A stretch of 46,711 nucleotides of DNA from the NCBI GenBank assembly GCA_030064795.1, contig JASJEI010000027.1, positions 1-46,711 on the forward strand, in the 5' to 3' direction. How positions within the stretch are numbered: position 1 is the stretch's first letter; every line of letters starts with the position of its first letter. This document shows positions 19,087 to 28,784 of the stretch, piece after piece. The notes beneath the pieces were generated by a model. It searched no databases. It worked only from the letters and a program-made list of their open reading frames with translations, and was not told the origin of the DNA. Source of the stretch: Pleurocapsa sp. MO_226.B13. GTDB taxonomy: Bacteria > Cyanobacteriota > Cyanobacteriia > Cyanobacteriales > Xenococcaceae. The position numbers and the translations under genes were made by a program.

Positions 19087-19479
19087 GGGTTTGGATGTGC
19101 CTATTTAAAATGCCTCATTATAGTAGCTATTGACTCTTAGTTGTCAGCTTCTAGTTTCTGGAAATTATTTTAGGAAATTTTTTTATCCAGTTCTCGGTCT
19201 AGCTGTCTGAGAGAAGTGCTAAGAACAAGCGGGTTTCTAGGATAATATTCGGCGATCGCGTCCACAGATAAACGCAGATTAACACAGATTCATTTATCTG
19301 CCGTTTCACAAATTGAAGGTGAGATCCGCGCAAAATCGACGCACATCTCTAATCATCTTGTTGAATTGCCCAATGTACGTTCTTAGTCTTACAAAATGCT
19401 GTAATTAAAAATTTAATTTATTATTAAAAAATAATCTGATTTTTATCTATTACTTTATATCAATAAACTGATTAAGTTG
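19087..19479. other. Intergenic region, no gene recognised
   Basis: A spacer of about 390 bp between the divergent symporter and kinase genes, presumably holding both promoters. It contains a HIP1-like site and a TCCACAGATAAACGCAGATT stretch that looks like a dispersed cyanobacterial repeat. No coding frame is convincing. Confidence 0.4.
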
Positions 19480-20664
19480 ATGAGTCTTTGCATTAATCCT
19501 CAATGTCAAAAACCAAATAACTCTGATACAACTATTTTTTGCCAGAGCTGTGGCTCAGAATTACTCTTAGATGGCAGATATCGCGTCCTTGGCGAACTCG
19601 GTCATGGAGGTTTTGGCACGACTTACGAAATCATCGATGTTGATTCTCATCCTTGGGTGCTTAAAGTTCTGACAGATAACCATCCTAAATATGTAGAGTT
19701 ATTTCAGCAAGAAGCTGAAGTTTTGAAGATTCTCAACCATTCTGGCATCCCAAAAATCGATTTAGATGGTTATTTCCTTTACTTTCCTCGCGACAAACAA
19801 GAACCGTTGCACTGTCTGGTGATGGAAAAAATTGAGGGACTAAATCTATACCAATACATTCAGCAAAGGGGTAATCGTCCCATCAAACCCAAGCGAGCTT
19901 TACGTTGGTTGGCTGAGCTGAGTTTAATTCTCGAACAAGTTCACAATCAGAGTTTTTTTCATCGGGATATTAAACCAGCCAATATCATGTTACGAGCTAA
20001 CGGAAGTTTGGTTTTGATCGACTTTGGCACAGTCAGAGAGATCGATAAAAGTTACCTTAAAAAACAAGCAGCAGGAGAAATTACAGGCGTTGTCACCCAA
20101 GGTTATACCCCCATAGAACAGATGAGGGGAAAAGCTGTTTTGCAGTCGGATTTTTACGCTCTCGGTGGGACGATGATTTACTTACTAACTACCAAAAATC
20201 CCAGTCACTTTTATAATTTTTCCACTCATAAGTTTTATTGGCAAGCAGCAGCACCAGAAGTTTCGCCTCAATTTGTCGATTTGCTCGATCGCATGATGGC
20301 ATTTAGCCCTTCCGAACGTCCAGCCAACTGTAGGGAGATTTTTCATCAAGTCATTGCTATGAACTCTAGCTTACAAATTCTGGATGAAGATTTTAACTCC
20401 TCTCGACCCGAGCCAACATCTACACTTAATATCAACCAAAATTATCTTCAGTCTACTTTTTCTAGTTCTAAATCTCAAATAACTCCTGAATTTGTTCGAC
20501 GCTGTCGTCAAGAACTAGCAGAGTTTATTGGCCCTATGGCGACTATTATTTGCGATCGCATTCTCAAACAAAATCCCAATATATCTCAAGAGGAGTTATG
20601 TACGGCTTTGGCTAAAACTATTAATAATCCAAAACAAGCTAGAGATTTTCAACGACGATTTTAA
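19480..20664 (+). CDS. Zinc-ribbon serine/threonine protein kinase
   Basis: A 394-residue Hanks-type kinase. A short N-terminal zinc ribbon (C4, C9, C21, C24) precedes the kinase domain. This has the glycine loop LGELGHGGFGTTYE, K62, catalytic HRDIKPAN (161-168) and DFG (181-183). A C-terminal helical tail (about 325-394, from ITPEFVRRCRQELAEFIGP) resembles the tail domain of other cyanobacterial kinases. The ATG at 19480 is preferred to the TTG three bases earlier. No transmembrane segment is seen. It converges with the heme/HAMP gene, 26 bp apart. Confidence 0.93.
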   Translation: MSLCINPQCQKPNNSDTTIFCQSCGSELLLDGRYRVLGELGHGGFGTTYEIIDVDSHPWVLKVLTDNHPKYVELFQQEAEVLKILNHSGIPKIDLDGYFLYFPRDKQEPLHCLVMEKIEGLNLYQYIQQRGNRPIKPKRALRWLAELSLILEQVHNQSFFHRDIKPANIMLRANGSLVLIDFGTVREIDKSYLKKQAAGEITGVVTQGYTPIEQMRGKAVLQSDFYALGGTMIYLLTTKNPSHFYNFSTHKFYWQAAAPEVSPQFVDLLDRMMAFSPSERPANCREIFHQVIAMNSSLQILDEDFNSSRPEPTSTLNINQNYLQSTFSSSKSQITPEFVRRCRQELAEFIGPMATIICDRILKQNPNISQEELCTALAKTINNPKQARDFQRRF

Positions 20665-20690
20665 TCAGACCCTCGAGCGAGCAAATATTA

Positions 20691-21581
20691 TTAATTTTCT
20701 AACATTTCCATTGCCATTTTCATGCTAATTTTGAGGCGATTTAGAGAAGCTGCTAAAATTCCAATTTCGTCATTAGTTTTTTGCTCGAATTCTGTATCCA
20801 TGTCTCCCATACTAAGCTGTTTTGATAAAGCAGACATTTTTCTGATGGGATTAGTAACTGTAAATTTGAGAAAAAGATTGAGTAACAAGCTAGCAACTAG
20901 GAGAAAAATAATAATCCTACCAATCACTAAATAGCGTAGTTGACGTGCAGCTTGAAAAACTTGATTTGCTGGTAAAGAAATAATTTGCGCTCCAACTATT
21001 TCATTGAGTCTCCAACCAAAACCATTATTGCTACCGTAAGTAGAAATTAGACTAGCAGGAGCTAATTGAGGATCGCTGTGACATCGCAAACAGCTTTCTT
21101 TTTCGATTTTTATCGGACGAGCAATATAGAAAAGATCTCCCCCAGGAATCGAGCGAAAACCCTGTTTTTGGGCTTTGGAATTATTTTGAAAAGACCTAAC
21201 CAATTCTGCCTCAAATTGGTCTGCTTTATCTCTAAGATTGGTCGGGTTTAAGGTAGCTTCTTTATAAAAAAATTGACTATATCTTTCATCTTCTCTTAGA
21301 TGCTCGAAAACTTCTCTAGCAGAATAGGCAGGAACGGTTTGAGGTAAAAATATTGATTCTGTTTCTAATCTAGAGGCTAGTTCGGGATTGATTTGAGTGT
21401 CGGTGTATTCCCGAACGGAGTTCATAGTTTCAATTAACATTAATGCCCGATCTGCTATTACCTGTTCGGCATAACCTTGTAAAACTGTTGCTAAAGTTAG
21501 ACCAATAGCTCCGATTAAAAACACTAAAATTATGCCTAAAAGAATATTAAGCTTTGAACTTAATTTAAGATTTTTATACAT
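20691..21581 (-). CDS. Tll0287-like (DUF3365) heme-c sensor with HAMP, no output domain
   Basis: A 296-residue membrane sensor. TM1 is at about 11-33. An extracytoplasmic Tll0287-like domain follows (about 40-205) with the heme-c motif C164-L-R-C167-H168. TM2 is at about 217-240 and a HAMP domain at about 238-290. The protein then ends at MEMLEN without kinase, cyclase or methyl-accepting domain, so it must signal through a partner if functional. It is divergent from the PhnD-like lipoprotein (227 bp apart) and convergent with a Ser/Thr kinase. This arrangement suggests a periplasmic redox or ligand-sensing module, which is inference. Confidence 0.88.
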   Translation of the reverse strand: MYKNLKLSSKLNILLGIILVFLIGAIGLTLATVLQGYAEQVIADRALMLIETMNSVREYTDTQINPELASRLETESIFLPQTVPAYSAREVFEHLREDERYSQFFYKEATLNPTNLRDKADQFEAELVRSFQNNSKAQKQGFRSIPGGDLFYIARPIKIEKESCLRCHSDPQLAPASLISTYGSNNGFGWRLNEIVGAQIISLPANQVFQAARQLRYLVIGRIIIFLLVASLLLNLFLKFTVTNPIRKMSALSKQLSMGDMDTEFEQKTNDEIGILAASLNRLKISMKMAMEMLEN

Positions 21582-21808
21582 TACAATTATTGATTTTTAT
21601 GTGTTATAATTTGACAATTAGTTCTCAAATAAATTTAAGAAAATTATCAATTTTTGTAGATTTTTTTACTATTATAGTTTCTTTTAAATTAAAGAAAAAT
21701 AAAATATCTCAAATTTAAATTAAATCTGAAAATATTAACAATTGTTTGAGCTTGCAGTTGTTTTGTAATTAATTTTAATCAATAATTAACAATATTTAAA
21801 AAATCAAT

Positions 21809-22654
21809 ATGAATTTACAACCTATTTTATGGATCGTAGTAGTTTTGATAATAACTGGCTGTAGCCCTTCTACAGAGACAATGATTAGCAAGTACAATAT
21901 TGGCATTGTCAGCTATGGAAAAAACGAAAACACTCTCAGGCAATATAGGGATTTCCAGAATTATTTAGGGACGCAACTTAATAGTATTATCGAAATAGAA
22001 CCCGTCTACAATGAAGTCAAAGCAATAGAACAGATTTCGCAACAGAAATGGGATTTGGTCTTTGCACCACCAGGTTTGGCCGCGATCGCTATTGCTCGCC
22101 ATAACTATCAACCAGTAGTACCCTTAGAAGGTAAAGCCCAAACCCGTTCGGTTATAGTAGTCAAAAACGATTCCAACTTTAAACAACTTGGCGATTTAGC
22201 TGGAGAAACTATTGCCTTGGGAGAAAAAGGCTCGGCAACGGGATACTATTTGCCTCTATACAACCTTTACGGTGTAAATTTGGCAGAAATTGCCTTGGCA
22301 CCGACTCCGCAAGAAATCTTAAAATGGCTGGAGGAAGGTAAAGTAGCAGCAGGAGCATTATCGGTAGCAGATTATAGTTTTTATCGACGTAACTATCCTC
22401 CCAATCGATTCAGGGAAATTTACCTCGATGAACGTCCCGTTCCTCCAGGCGCAGTTTTAATTAGCGATCGCCTCGAATCAAATCAGCAGGCAAAAATCAT
22501 CATAGTATTAAGTCAAACTCCTTCTTTTATTGCTGCTTCTGCTGGTTTTCTGCCCAAAGAGAAATTGCCAGACTACAATTATCTAATCAAAGTATTAAAA
22601 AGAGTGGAAGAAATTTCTCAAGATACTCTTCCAGCTAATAGTTTAATAAAGTAA
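21809..22654 (+). CDS. PhnD-like periplasmic binding lipoprotein
   Basis: A 281-residue phosphate/phosphonate-type substrate-binding protein (PhnD family). The lipoprotein signal ends with lipobox IITGCSPST (C18). Family landmarks are NIGIVSYGKNENTLRQY, WDLVFAPPGLAAIAIAR and GETIALGEKGSATGYYLPL. No ABC permease or ATPase is adjacent, so it may act as a ligand receptor for a sensor rather than in uptake. The divergent heme/HAMP protein is the obvious candidate. Confidence 0.88.
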   Translation: MNLQPILWIVVVLIITGCSPSTETMISKYNIGIVSYGKNENTLRQYRDFQNYLGTQLNSIIEIEPVYNEVKAIEQISQQKWDLVFAPPGLAAIAIARHNYQPVVPLEGKAQTRSVIVVKNDSNFKQLGDLAGETIALGEKGSATGYYLPLYNLYGVNLAEIALAPTPQEILKWLEEGKVAAGALSVADYSFYRRNYPPNRFREIYLDERPVPPGAVLISDRLESNQQAKIIIVLSQTPSFIAASAGFLPKEKLPDYNYLIKVLKRVEEISQDTLPANSLIK

Positions 22655-22685
22655 GAAAATTGTACTAGACACTCGAAAGTGACAT

Positions 22686-23339
22686 TTAAGAAACAAAATC
22701 CAGCCAGTTTTCTACTTCTTGCCAACCCAAACCCTGACGGATCACTTCTGGTTCATCGGTAGTAAAGTCGAGAATAGTGGAAACTTTGAACCCAGGATCG
22801 ATGCTATTGTCAATAATTAAATCTACTTGATTTTCTAGCGCGTCAAAAAGATATGCCTTATCCACATACATGGTAGGATATTCGCCCTCTTCATCGGGTA
22901 AATGGGCCGAGGTGGAAACCACAGGATTGCCCAAACTCTTTAATAATTCTTGACATAAGAGATTATCTGGGACTCTAATCCCCGTAGTTTTGCGTTTGGG
23001 ACTCATAACTAACTTTGGTACTTGTTTGCTAGCAGGGAGTAGAAAGGTATATGGCCCTGGAATCAGGTGTTTCATAATGCGATAGGCGCGATCGCTTACC
23101 GTAGCATACTGTGAAATATTAGAAAGGGAAGAACACAAAAAAGTTAAAGGTTTGTCGTTAGACATCTGCTTGATTCTTCTAACTTTTTCTATGGCCGACT
23201 TAACGCTGAGGTCGCAGCCAATGGCGTAAACTGTATCGGTAGGATAGAGCATCACTGCACCTTTTTTGAGAGTGGTAACAATTTGCTCGATAGTTCTTTG
23301 TTGAGGGTTATCGGGGTGTAATTCGTATAATATTGCCAT
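22686..23339 (-). CDS. L-threonylcarbamoyladenylate synthase (TsaC/YrdC/Sua5 type)
   Basis: A 217-residue enzyme that makes threonylcarbamoyl-AMP from threonine, bicarbonate and ATP for t6A37 tRNA modification. Family motifs are KGAVMLYPTDTVYAIGCD, KQMSNDKPLTFLC, RKTTGIRVPDN and NPVVSTSAHLP. The length fits the YrdC-only form without the Sua5 C-terminal domain. It converges with the PhnD-like gene 31 bp away. Confidence 0.94.
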   Translation of the reverse strand: MAILYELHPDNPQQRTIEQIVTTLKKGAVMLYPTDTVYAIGCDLSVKSAIEKVRRIKQMSNDKPLTFLCSSLSNISQYATVSDRAYRIMKHLIPGPYTFLLPASKQVPKLVMSPKRKTTGIRVPDNLLCQELLKSLGNPVVSTSAHLPDEEGEYPTMYVDKAYLFDALENQVDLIIDNSIDPGFKVSTILDFTTDEPEVIRQGLGWQEVENWLDFVS

Positions 23340-23501
23340 AGTCTCAAAAAGTTAGTCAAAAAGAAGTTTTATCGGTAGGTTTGCAAGCCTTTAGGGTTGA
23401 GTGCGAACTTAATTTTTAGGTTGGGTTACTTAACACAACGCTGCTTTAATATATTAGGTCATTAATAGTTAAGATTATTTTAGTGCTGTGGATCGAGTCT
23501 T

Positions 23502-24749
23502 ATGGGGAAAATTTGTTACTTAGAATGTCCTACAGGAATTGCTGGGGATATGTGTTTGGGAGCTTTAATTGATGCTGGCTTACCCTGGCAATATTTAGTC
23601 GATCGCCTGACATCTTTGGGGATTGATTCAGAATATCAGCTCAGACAAGAGCGGGTAATTCGCAATGGACAAGTGGCTACTAAGGTTCATGTCGATCTCC
23701 AACTAGAACATCACTCAGGCGATCCCAGTCATCATCACCATCACTATCCTGCCAGACATTTACCTGAGATAGAAAACATAATCCAAAATGCCAGTTTATC
23801 CAGCAGAGCTAAACAATGGAGTTTGGCTATCTTTAGACAGTTGGCGATCGCCGAAGGTGCAGTTCACGGTATTCCTCCAGAGAAAGTCCATTTTCACGAA
23901 GTTGGGGCGACGGATGCGATCGTTGATATTGTCGGTACTTGTATCGGTTTGGATTGGCTGGATCTAGAAGAATTGTATTGCTCGGCTCTGCCCACTGGGG
24001 GCGGTACGATAAAGGCTGCACACGGAATACTTCCCGTTCCCGTACCTGCGGTAGTCAAGCTGTGGGAGACACGGGAAGTGCCAGTATATAGTAATGGTAT
24101 CGAGAAAGAGCTAGTTACGCCGACTGGAGCAGCGATCGCGGTTACTTTAGCTGTCGATTTTGGCGAACCTCCCGCAATGAAACTCTCAAAAATCGGGTTG
24201 GGGGCTGGTTCGAGGAATCTGGAAATTCCCAATATTTTACGGTTATGGATCGGAGAAAAACTAGAAACCAAATCAGAGCCAAGAGAAATTAACTTAAAAC
24301 AAGAGACGGTTGCGGTACTAGAAACTCAAATCGACGATCTCAATCCGCAAGCAGTGGCGTATACCCTAGAACAATTAATCACCGCTGGGGCATTGGATGT
24401 CTTTACCCAAAATATCGGCATGAAAAAATCGCGATCGGGTATTCTCTTAACGGTAATTTGCGAACCTAAATTAGCCAGCACCTGCAAAACGATTATCTTC
24501 CGCGAAACTACCACCCTGGGTATAAGAGAACGCCATCAACCAAGAAGCATTCTCGATCGCCAACTAAAATCTGTATCGACTCAATACGGCACTGTCAGAG
24601 TAAAAGTTGCCAGTTGGGGGGAGGGAGAACGAAAAGAAATTATCAATGTGCAACCAGAATATGAAGACTGTGCTGCCATCGCCCGCAAGCATAATCTTCC
24701 CTGGAGAGAAATAGCCCAACAAGCAATGATTGCTTGGGAAAACAGTTAA
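23502..24749 (+). CDS. larC: Nickel-pincer cofactor biosynthesis protein LarC
   Basis: A 415-residue LarC protein, which inserts nickel into the pyridinium-dithiocarboxylate cofactor of lactate racemase-type enzymes. Landmarks are the opening YLECPTGIAGDMCLGALIDAG, HEVGATDAIVDIVG, the LPTGGGTIKAAHGILPVP region and MKKSRSGILLTVIC near the C-terminus. A His-rich stretch (about residues 75-83, HHHHHY) fits a metal-handling protein. No larA, larB or larE is in the window, so its partners would be elsewhere. The next gene starts 39 bp on. Confidence 0.94.
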   Translation: MGKICYLECPTGIAGDMCLGALIDAGLPWQYLVDRLTSLGIDSEYQLRQERVIRNGQVATKVHVDLQLEHHSGDPSHHHHHYPARHLPEIENIIQNASLSSRAKQWSLAIFRQLAIAEGAVHGIPPEKVHFHEVGATDAIVDIVGTCIGLDWLDLEELYCSALPTGGGTIKAAHGILPVPVPAVVKLWETREVPVYSNGIEKELVTPTGAAIAVTLAVDFGEPPAMKLSKIGLGAGSRNLEIPNILRLWIGEKLETKSEPREINLKQETVAVLETQIDDLNPQAVAYTLEQLITAGALDVFTQNIGMKKSRSGILLTVICEPKLASTCKTIIFRETTTLGIRERHQPRSILDRQLKSVSTQYGTVRVKVASWGEGERKEIINVQPEYEDCAAIARKHNLPWREIAQQAMIAWENS

Positions 24750-24788
24750 TACTAGTTAATACTATTTATACCGAGGGGAAAAACTGAG

Positions 24789-25205
24789 ATGACTGATATT
24801 GGACTGACTCACATAGCTCTTCCCGTGGCAAACATCAAGCGAAGCATTAAGTTTTACTCTACTTATGCAGGGATGAAGGTTATTCATGACCGCATAGATC
24901 CAGAAACAGGTACAGAAGTTGTCTGGCTTTGCGATCGCACTAGACCTTTTGCGATCGTCTTAATTCAAACAGACTCAGTAAAGCCGATTTTGTCGCCTTT
25001 TGCCCATCTTGGTGTTGGTTGCAAAAGTCGTCAAGATTTAGATACACTTTGCGCCCAGGCAAAACAGGAGGGGATTCTGATTGAAGAACCACAAGACGCT
25101 GGCTACCCCGTTGGCTATTGGGCATTCCTACGCGATCCCGATGGTCATACCCTGGAACTTTCTTACGGACAAGAAATTGGTCTTACGGTAGAGAAATCTA
25201 AGTAA
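24789..25205 (+). CDS. VOC-family (glyoxalase-like) protein
   Basis: A 138-residue vicinal-oxygen-chelate fold protein. It opens GLTHIALPVANIKRSIKFYS and has AHLGVGCKSRQDLDTL in the second half and the terminal FLRDPDGHTLELSYG. Potential metal ligands are the first His (HIALPV), the His of AHLGVG and E of LELSYG. The reaction (glyoxalase, dioxygenase or resistance type) cannot be determined. It is close behind larC and may share its transcript. Confidence 0.87.
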   Translation: MTDIGLTHIALPVANIKRSIKFYSTYAGMKVIHDRIDPETGTEVVWLCDRTRPFAIVLIQTDSVKPILSPFAHLGVGCKSRQDLDTLCAQAKQEGILIEEPQDAGYPVGYWAFLRDPDGHTLELSYGQEIGLTVEKSK

Positions 25206-25392
25206 ATCGGCTACTGACCCTAAAGGTCTACTACTAACTTGATTCAAACTGAGGATGAGTAAATTACCCATCCCCAATAGATAATATAGCCCTTCTCACC
25301 AATGTGAGATACAAAATTTTCCGAACTCTGAACTTTGAACTCCGAACTTATCCCAAGCAGGGTGTATCTCATTAATACAAGAAACGCTATGA
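25206..25392. repeat. Heptamer repeat between VOC gene and acs
   Basis: Positions about 25320-25350 are CCGAACT/CTGAACT/TTGAACT units, a degenerate form of the heptamer repeat also at 14212-14250 and, inverted, at 44297-44350. Nothing else is recognised. Confidence 0.55.
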
Positions 25393-27357
25393 TTAACCCT
25401 GTCGCAGCTTATCTAAAACACTGAGGTCTTCCATAGTCGAGATATCGCCTACCAATTCCTGACCTGCTGCCAAATTACGTAAAAAACGGCGAATAATCTT
25501 ACCAGAGCGGGTTTTGGGTAGGGCATCGGTAAACCGAATTTCCCCTGGACGAGCGATCGCGCCAATTTCTTGGACTACGTGCTGTTTAAGTTCTCGTTTT
25601 AGTTCGTCACTAGCACTATAAGAGCCTTCTAGAGTCACAAAAGCATAGACATCTTCCCCTTTAACTTCATCGGGACGAGAGACTACCGCAGCTTCAGCAA
25701 CCGCAGGGTGGGAGACTAACGCCGATTCTACCTCCATCGTGCCTAAACGATGCCCTGAGATATTCATTACGTCGTCAACACGGCCCATAACCCAGAAATA
25801 GCCATCTTCGTCTTTGCGCGCGCCATCCCCCGCAAAATAGAGATATTTACCGTCTTTGGGGGGAATGTGTTCCCAATAGGTGCGACGAAAGCGAGCGTCA
25901 TTTTTATAGACAGTACGCATCATACTCGGCCAAGGATGTTTAATAACTAGATACCCCCCTTCATTTTCGCCTACGGGATTACCTTCTAAATCCACCACAT
26001 CGGCAATAATGCCAGGGAAAGGAAGAGTTGCCGATCCTGGTTTGGTAGGAATTGCCCCAGGTAGAGGAGTCAGCATAAAACCCCCTGTTTCGGTTTGCCA
26101 CCAAGTATCGACAATCGGACATTTCTCATTGCCAATTACCTCGTGATACCAGATCCAAGCTTCGGGGTTAATTGGTTCGCCTACCGTACCGAGAATACGC
26201 AAGGAGGAAAGATCGCGACGGTTGGGGTGTTCGTCCCCCATTTTGATAAATGCCCGTATTGCAGTAGGGGCAGTATAAAAGATCGTCACGCCGTATTTTT
26301 CGACTACATCCCAAAAACAGCCAGGATTAGAAGGACGGGGTGCGCCTTCATACATAACTGTGGTTGCACCATTGGAAAGGGGACCATAAACAATATAACT
26401 ATGCCCTGTAATCCAGCCCACATCAGCAGTACACCAATAGATATCATCATCTTTGATATCGAATGTCCACTTGAAGGTCATGTGGGTATAAAGATTGTAG
26501 CCTCCTGTAGTGTGAACTACTCCCTTGGGTTTTCCTGTAGTACCGCTAGTGTAGAGAATAAACAGTAAATCCTCACTATCCATTGGTTCTGCGGGACAAT
26601 CATCGGAAGCATCAGCCTGAAGTTCGTGCCACCAACAATCGCGCCCTGGCTGCATTTCAATTTCTTGTTTGGTGCGCTGTACTACGAGGACATTTTTAAC
26701 AGTAGGGACATCATTAGCGATCGCTTTATCTACTGCATCTTTGAGAGGAACTATTTTATCCTTGCGCCAACCCCCATCGGCAGTAATTACTAGCTTGGCT
26801 TCTGCATCTTGGAGACGGGTTTTTAAAGCCTCGGCACTAAAACCACCAAAGACAACACTGTGGGCTGCACCAATTCTGGCACAGGCTAACATCGCGATCG
26901 CTGCTTCGGGAATCATCGGCATATAGATGCCCACGCGATCGCCTTTTTTTACGCCTAATTGCTTGATGACATTTGCCATCTGGCAGACTTCTCGATGCAG
27001 TTGAGCATAGGTTAAAGTCCGCGAGTCTCCTGGTTCGCCTTCCCAAATTAATGCTGGTTTATCTTTACGACTGGTTGAAAGATGTCTATCTAGACAATTG
27101 TAGGAAATATTGATTTTGCCATTGACAAACCACTTAGCAAAGGGTGGTTGCCAATCTAGGGTTTTGTCCCACTTTTCAAACCAGTGTAGCTCTTGTTCGG
27201 CTAATTTTGCCCAAAATTCAGCAGGATTTTGCTCTGCTTGTCCGTAAAGCTCTTTGTATTCTGCTATACTCTTGATGGCAGCTTGTTCGGCAAATTCTGC
27301 GGGAGGAGCAAATACTCTTTTTTCTTGTAAAATCGATTCTATAGTCGCCTCTGACAT
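25393..27357 (-). CDS. acs: Acetyl-CoA synthetase
   Basis: A full-length (654-residue) AMP-forming acetate:CoA ligase. The ATP-binding signature [20 protein letters not shown] lies in the middle; [11 protein letters not shown] is the acetyl/propionyl-CoA synthetase A5-like motif; [20 protein letters not shown] follows. The regulatory lysine is in [14 protein letters not shown], the usual acetylation site. It converts acetate, ATP and CoA to acetyl-CoA. It is monocistronic and leftward. Confidence 0.97.
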   Translation of the reverse strand: MSEATIESILQEKRVFAPPAEFAEQAAIKSIAEYKELYGQAEQNPAEFWAKLAEQELHWFEKWDKTLDWQPPFAKWFVNGKINISYNCLDRHLSTSRKDKPALIWEGEPGDSRTLTYAQLHREVCQMANVIKQLGVKKGDRVGIYMPMIPEAAIAMLACARIGAAHSVVFGGFSAEALKTRLQDAEAKLVITADGGWRKDKIVPLKDAVDKAIANDVPTVKNVLVVQRTKQEIEMQPGRDCWWHELQADASDDCPAEPMDSEDLLFILYTSGTTGKPKGVVHTTGGYNLYTHMTFKWTFDIKDDDIYWCTADVGWITGHSYIVYGPLSNGATTVMYEGAPRPSNPGCFWDVVEKYGVTIFYTAPTAIRAFIKMGDEHPNRRDLSSLRILGTVGEPINPEAWIWYHEVIGNEKCPIVDTWWQTETGGFMLTPLPGAIPTKPGSATLPFPGIIADVVDLEGNPVGENEGGYLVIKHPWPSMMRTVYKNDARFRRTYWEHIPPKDGKYLYFAGDGARKDEDGYFWVMGRVDDVMNISGHRLGTMEVESALVSHPAVAEAAVVSRPDEVKGEDVYAFVTLEGSYSASDELKRELKQHVVQEIGAIARPGEIRFTDALPKTRSGKIIRRFLRNLAAGQELVGDISTMEDLSVLDKLRQG

Positions 27358-27512
27358 AGTTACTACTAACGGTATATCTGTTTACAGTTACTTGTAACGT
27401 CAATTTGACTATAGTGATTTAAGATCTACGCAGTTGGTAAGAATTCTTTAACTATTTTTATCAAAAAGCCTTGAGCCTCTTTAGACTTATTTTATATTTT
27501 ACTGATTATTTT

Positions 27513-27977
27513 TTACTTATTATTAGAAGACGGCTTGAGCTTAGTTAGCTTGAGAGTGAATTTTCCCCCGCTAGTATCGCCGAAGGCTCGTACTCGCACA
27601 ATATATTTTCCTCCTTCGGTAATGCGAGAAAAAAGTAAAGAATTAGTTGTGCCATCGGGGCCGTCGTCATTTTCGGCAACTTTTGCCCCATCAGCAGCAA
27701 TAAGCATCACCATCGAATCGAAATTATCTGAAGATAGGTCGATCGCCACCTGATCTCCCTTTTCCAACTGCACGTGATAATCGCGAGCAAAACCACCCTC
27801 TCCTGTAGGTATATCATTCTCGGTCAGGACATCGGAAATTATTTGTTCTGAAGTAATCGAAGGCGGATCGTAAATTTTAGATTGCGCTTGGGTTGATAAT
27901 GTCTGCAATCCCACTGAACTAAAAGTAATTACAGCAGCTAATGGATTAAACCAATGGGAAATAGACCGAGTAATCAT
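27513..27977 (-). CDS. Secreted PPC-domain-like protein
   Basis: A 154-residue protein with an N-terminal signal peptide (hydrophobic to about residue 32, ending near STQAQS). One beta-sandwich domain follows and resembles bacterial pre-peptidase C-terminal (PPC) domains: DYHVQLEKGDQVAIDLSS, FDSMVMLIAADG, NDDGPDGTTNSLL and YIVRVRAFGDTSGGKFTL. No protease domain is attached. It probably acts outside the plasma membrane as a binding or accessory module. Function unknown. Confidence 0.82.
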   Translation of the reverse strand: MITRSISHWFNPLAAVITFSSVGLQTLSTQAQSKIYDPPSITSEQIISDVLTENDIPTGEGGFARDYHVQLEKGDQVAIDLSSDNFDSMVMLIAADGAKVAENDDGPDGTTNSLLFSRITEGGKYIVRVRAFGDTSGGKFTLKLTKLKPSSNNK

Positions 27978-28325
27978 ACCAGACTTTAGCTTATACTATT
28001 TTAATATTTTTATGTCTCCATTATATCTAGGGAGCGATATCTAGGAATAAAATTTTAAGGGAGACAATCTAATTTTAGAGAGAGATCCCCAAACTTAGTT
28101 AAATTTTTATTAAAAATTAATTTAGAAATTAGATGACAATTGCACTCAAGTCTCCCGAACAGCGCGATCGCTACAAATTCAACCATTTCAGGAATGTGAC
28201 CGATTTCGCTGTCTAAACTTTGCTCTTCTTCAACGAGAATTTCTACTTTAGAATTACCTAGGCTGCGATATCTTAATCCCTCAGAATCTCGTCCTAAAAT
28301 TTATCACTAAGAGCGAAAAAGAATC
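27978..28325. other. Intergenic region with an 80-codon open frame lacking a good start
   Basis: On the minus strand, 28055-28300 is open and reads GLRYRSLGNSKVEILVEEEQ then EIGHIPEMVEFVAIALFG. It has coding-like composition at its upstream end but no suitable start near it and no ribosome site. It may be the remnant of a lost gene. No family is recognised. Confidence 0.3.
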
Positions 28326-28703
28326 ATGACTAATAAACGCATTCTGGTTATCGATGATGACGAAGATATTCAAGATGTTGCCTTAGTTGCCCTTGAAGTA
28401 GTAGGAGGCTGGGAGGTAATAACGGCTAGTTCTGGTGGTGAAGGTATCCGCTTGGCAGCAACCGAAAAACCAGACGCAATTTTACTAGATGTAATGATGC
28501 CCGATCTCGACGGTATTGCTACTCTCGAACAATTAAAAGCGAACCCGACAACTCAGGCAATTCCCGTGATTTTTCTGACGGCAAAAGTACAGTCGGGCGA
28601 TCGCGATCGCTTTGCCCAATTAGAGATCGTAGAAACCATTACCAAACCTTTTAAGACCATGCTTTTAGCCCAGCAAGTCGCAGCAATTCTTGGTTGGGAA
28701 TAG
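28326..28703 (+). CDS. Stand-alone receiver-domain response regulator
   Basis: A 125-residue CheY-like protein consisting only of a receiver domain. The acidic cluster is D10-D12, the phospho-acceptor is D55 in LLDVMMPD, the conserved Thr is in FLTAK and the Lys is in TKPF. With no output domain it must act by protein-protein contact in a phosphorelay or motility system. No kinase is adjacent. The next gene begins 81 bp later. Confidence 0.93.
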   Translation: MTNKRILVIDDDEDIQDVALVALEVVGGWEVITASSGGEGIRLAATEKPDAILLDVMMPDLDGIATLEQLKANPTTQAIPVIFLTAKVQSGDRDRFAQLEIVETITKPFKTMLLAQQVAAILGWE

Positions 28704-28784
28704 ATTAAAAAGACTTCTTCATTAGTTCTTCGCTTTTGCCCTTTAACTTAAAAATCAAGGCAAACTATAGAAGAATGTAACAAA

